Source: an uncultured Megasphaera sp.
GTDB taxonomy: Bacteria > Bacillota > Negativicutes > Veillonellales > Megasphaeraceae
DNA: 7,284 bases
Direction: 5' to 3'
Assembly (NCBI GenBank): GCA_900548635.1
Contig: URLP01000092.1
Span: 1-7,284 of the forward strand
In this document: positions 5,941 through 7,284 of the stretch, piece by piece
How the letters are laid out: the number at the start of each line of letters is the position of its first letter
How positions within the stretch are numbered: the stretch's first letter is position 1
Translations under genes and position numbers: made by a program
Notes under the pieces: generated by a model
What the model was told of the DNA's origin: nothing
The model's input: the letters and a program-made list of their open reading frames with translations, nothing else
Database searches by the model: none

Positions 5941-6771
5941 CTATCGACGATAGTGACGCCAGTTCCGGCTTTCCTGACGGCGGTGCCGGAGCGACAGACC
6001 GAAAGTGCTTTCCCGGCGCACTCCATGATACGGCAGCAGGCATTCCAGCCGCGTCTGCGGCACAGCCTCCCCTGTCTCGAGAAAGGCAGCCGTCGCCGTC
6101 AGGGCCCGACAGAACGGCAGGTCCCGGGACGCGTCTTTCATCGCGCCTGCAGCGGCCAGCGCTTCGATGCGCTCATCATGCGGCAAGAGACCGGCGAGCT
6201 GGCCGGTCTGGAGGCTGGATTTCACGTCTTCCGGCGTCAGGCTGCCGTCGGCGTAAAAATTGTTGAGGATAATACGGTCATGAAGACAGCCTTGTTTTTG
6301 GCAGTACTGCCGTACTTTGGCAGCATCGCGCAGGGATGACGGCGAAGGTTCCACGACAAAAAGGAGTTCATCCGCCAGGGCTGTCGCCGCCTTATAGGTC
6401 TCGGCGCGGCCCGGCGGGCAGTCGATAAGGGTATAGTCATAATTCCCGGACAGGGATTCGACGACGTATTCGTACGACGGGCCATCGAGTTTCTCCCAGG
6501 TCCGCTTGCGGCTGGCCGGCAGCAGGTCGAGACCCGGCAGGACATGCAGCAGGGCCTCGGCAGGCAGGCATTTGCCCCGCACGGCCTGAGAGGCATCATA
6601 GCGGACGGCATCTTCCAGGCCGAAGAGCAAATCGAGATTGCCCAGTCCCATATCGGCATCGACGGCCAGGACTGTACGGCCCCGGCGCTGCAGCTGGACA
6701 GCCAGCGCCGCTGTAATCAGGGTCTTGCCGACGCCTCCCTTGCCGGAAGCGATGGCGATGAGTCGTGACAT
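5941..6771 (-). CDS. minD: MinD-like P-loop ATPase without neighbouring minC or minE
   Basis: Deviant Walker A ATPase of the MinD/ParA family. MinD normally dimerises on the membrane with ATP and, with MinC, blocks FtsZ rings away from midcell. Evidence: N-terminal IAIASGKGGVGKT (5-17) with the signature lysine K11 and K16; VLAVDADMGLGNLDLLFGLE (34-53), which is the MinD-type segment; and a Walker B/switch-II equivalent LIDCPPGRAETY (115-126), where classical MinD has DSPAG. At 276 residues the length fits. The C-terminus (about 255-276) is rich in Arg and His with little hydrophobic face, unlike the amphipathic membrane-targeting helix of E. coli or B. subtilis MinD. The ATG lies 9 bases after AAAGGAG. 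Position between mrdA and rodA is where minC-minD(-minE) sits in many Firmicutes, which supports MinD over Soj, MipZ or FlhG, but the true role may have shifted. Confidence 0.8.
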   Translation of the reverse strand: MSRLIAIASGKGGVGKTLITAALAVQLQRRGRTVLAVDADMGLGNLDLLFGLEDAVRYDASQAVRGKCLPAEALLHVLPGLDLLPASRKRTWEKLDGPSYEYVVESLSGNYDYTLIDCPPGRAETYKAATALADELLFVVEPSPSSLRDAAKVRQYCQKQGCLHDRIILNNFYADGSLTPEDVKSSLQTGQLAGLLPHDERIEALAAAGAMKDASRDLPFCRALTATAAFLETGEAVPQTRLECLLPYHGVRRESTFGLSLRHRRQESRNWRHYRR

Positions 6772-6795
6772 AGCAGTGAGCTCCTTTCCTGCCGC

Positions 6796-7284
6796 CTAGC
6801 GGTCGGAATCGTCCGTATCACTTTTGGCGGCTGCTTTATGATTCTCTTGACTGTTCTTATCGGTATTCTTCTTGCCGTCTTTGTCTTTGTCATTCTTCGG
6901 CACGCCGTTGGCGTATTCACCGACGTGGAAGTATGCTTCCAGCATGGAGCGGACAATAGGACTGGACGAAAGCGAACCAAAGCTGCCGTGTTCCGTAAGG
7001 ACAGCGATGACGATGCGCGGATGGTCATAGGGCGCGTAGGCGACGAACCAGCCGTGGTCGGTGCCGCCGAAGTTTTCCGCCGTCCCTGTCTTGCCGGCGA
7101 CCTGAATCGGAAAGCCTGCGAACAGCGAACCGGCAGTACCGGATTCTTCCGCAACGTTGCGCATGCCTTCGCGGACCAGGTCGAGGGTCGATTTGGAAAC
7201 GGACAGGGTCCCTACCTGTTCCGGTGCAAAGATCTTATACGGTGTGCCGTCGAGGTTGTCGATACGGCTGACGATGAAGGGACG
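6796..7284 (-). CDS. mrdA: Penicillin-binding protein 2 (MrdA), C-terminal part, cut by the right window edge
   Basis: Class B PBP, a membrane-anchored D,D-transpeptidase that cross-links peptidoglycan with RodA during elongation. Only the last 162 residues are present. They contain the end of the transpeptidase domain: LVREGMRNVAEESGTAG, then VAGKTGTAENFGG with the third active-site motif KTG, followed by HGWFVAYAPYDHPRIVIAV, typical of PBP2. The serine SXXK and SXN motifs lie beyond the edge. After the domain (ending near YFHVGEYANG) there is a tail of about 35 residues made almost wholly of Lys, Asp, Asn, Ser and Glu, ending KSDTDDSDR. The stop is 24 bases before the MinD-like start. PBP2 rather than PBP3 is inferred from the rodA context and the YAPYDHP-type segment. 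Confidence 0.93.
   Translation of the reverse strand, partial: RPFIVSRIDNLDGTPYKIFAPEQVGTLSVSKSTLDLVREGMRNVAEESGTAGSLFAGFPIQVAGKTGTAENFGGTDHGWFVAYAPYDHPRIVIAVLTEHGSFGSLSSSPIVRSMLEAYFHVGEYANGVPKNDKDKDGKKNTDKNSQENHKAAAKSDTDDSDR

Overview
The window carries seven genes, all on the minus strand, from a GC-rich, low-repeat bacterial chromosome. The gene order (mrdA, minD, rodA, radical SAM protein, radical SAM-linked protein, then rng) matches the cell-shape/division cluster conserved in Firmicutes. The high GC content, the protein sequences and an added corrinoid methyltransferase gene suggest an anaerobic Negativicutes species, perhaps a Megasphaera-like member of the Veillonellaceae. That placement is inferred from gene order and remembered sequence character, not from a database search.

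Reading in the direction of transcription (right to left): 7284-6796 is the 3' end of mrdA (PBP2 transpeptidase, KTGTAE motif). 6771-5941 is a MinD-like ATPase. 5931-4828 is rodA, the SEDS glycosyltransferase that works with PBP2. 4804-2924 is a radical SAM protein of the TIGR03960 type, best started at a TTG codon. 2949-2239 is its usual partner, a TIGR03936/DUF2344 protein. 2234-1536 is precorrin-2 C20-methyltransferase (cobI/cbiL). Gaps are 24, 9, 23, -26 and 4 bases, so these six genes look like one operon, with translational coupling at the downstream end. A 565-base non-coding stretch (971-1535) full of short GC-rich repeats and hairpins follows. The 5' part of rng (RNase G) occupies 964 to the left edge.

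Functionally, mrdA and rodA form the elongation-type peptidoglycan synthase. The MinD-like protein would normally position the division site, but no minC lies between mrdA and minD and no minE lies between minD and rodA. The radical SAM pair has no established function. CobI makes an early corrin-ring intermediate, and it is the only corrinoid gene visible here.

The most striking observation is in the radical SAM protein: the cluster-binding motif expected as CX3CX2C is shortened by three residues and has only two cysteines (C272, C276). The deletion is in frame and fits loss of nine bases between short direct repeats. Other points of interest are the Min gene loss, the corrinoid gene coupled to a putative B12-type radical SAM module, and the repeat cluster upstream of rng. 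I found no CRISPR array, tRNA, rRNA, transposase or clearly new defence-type system.
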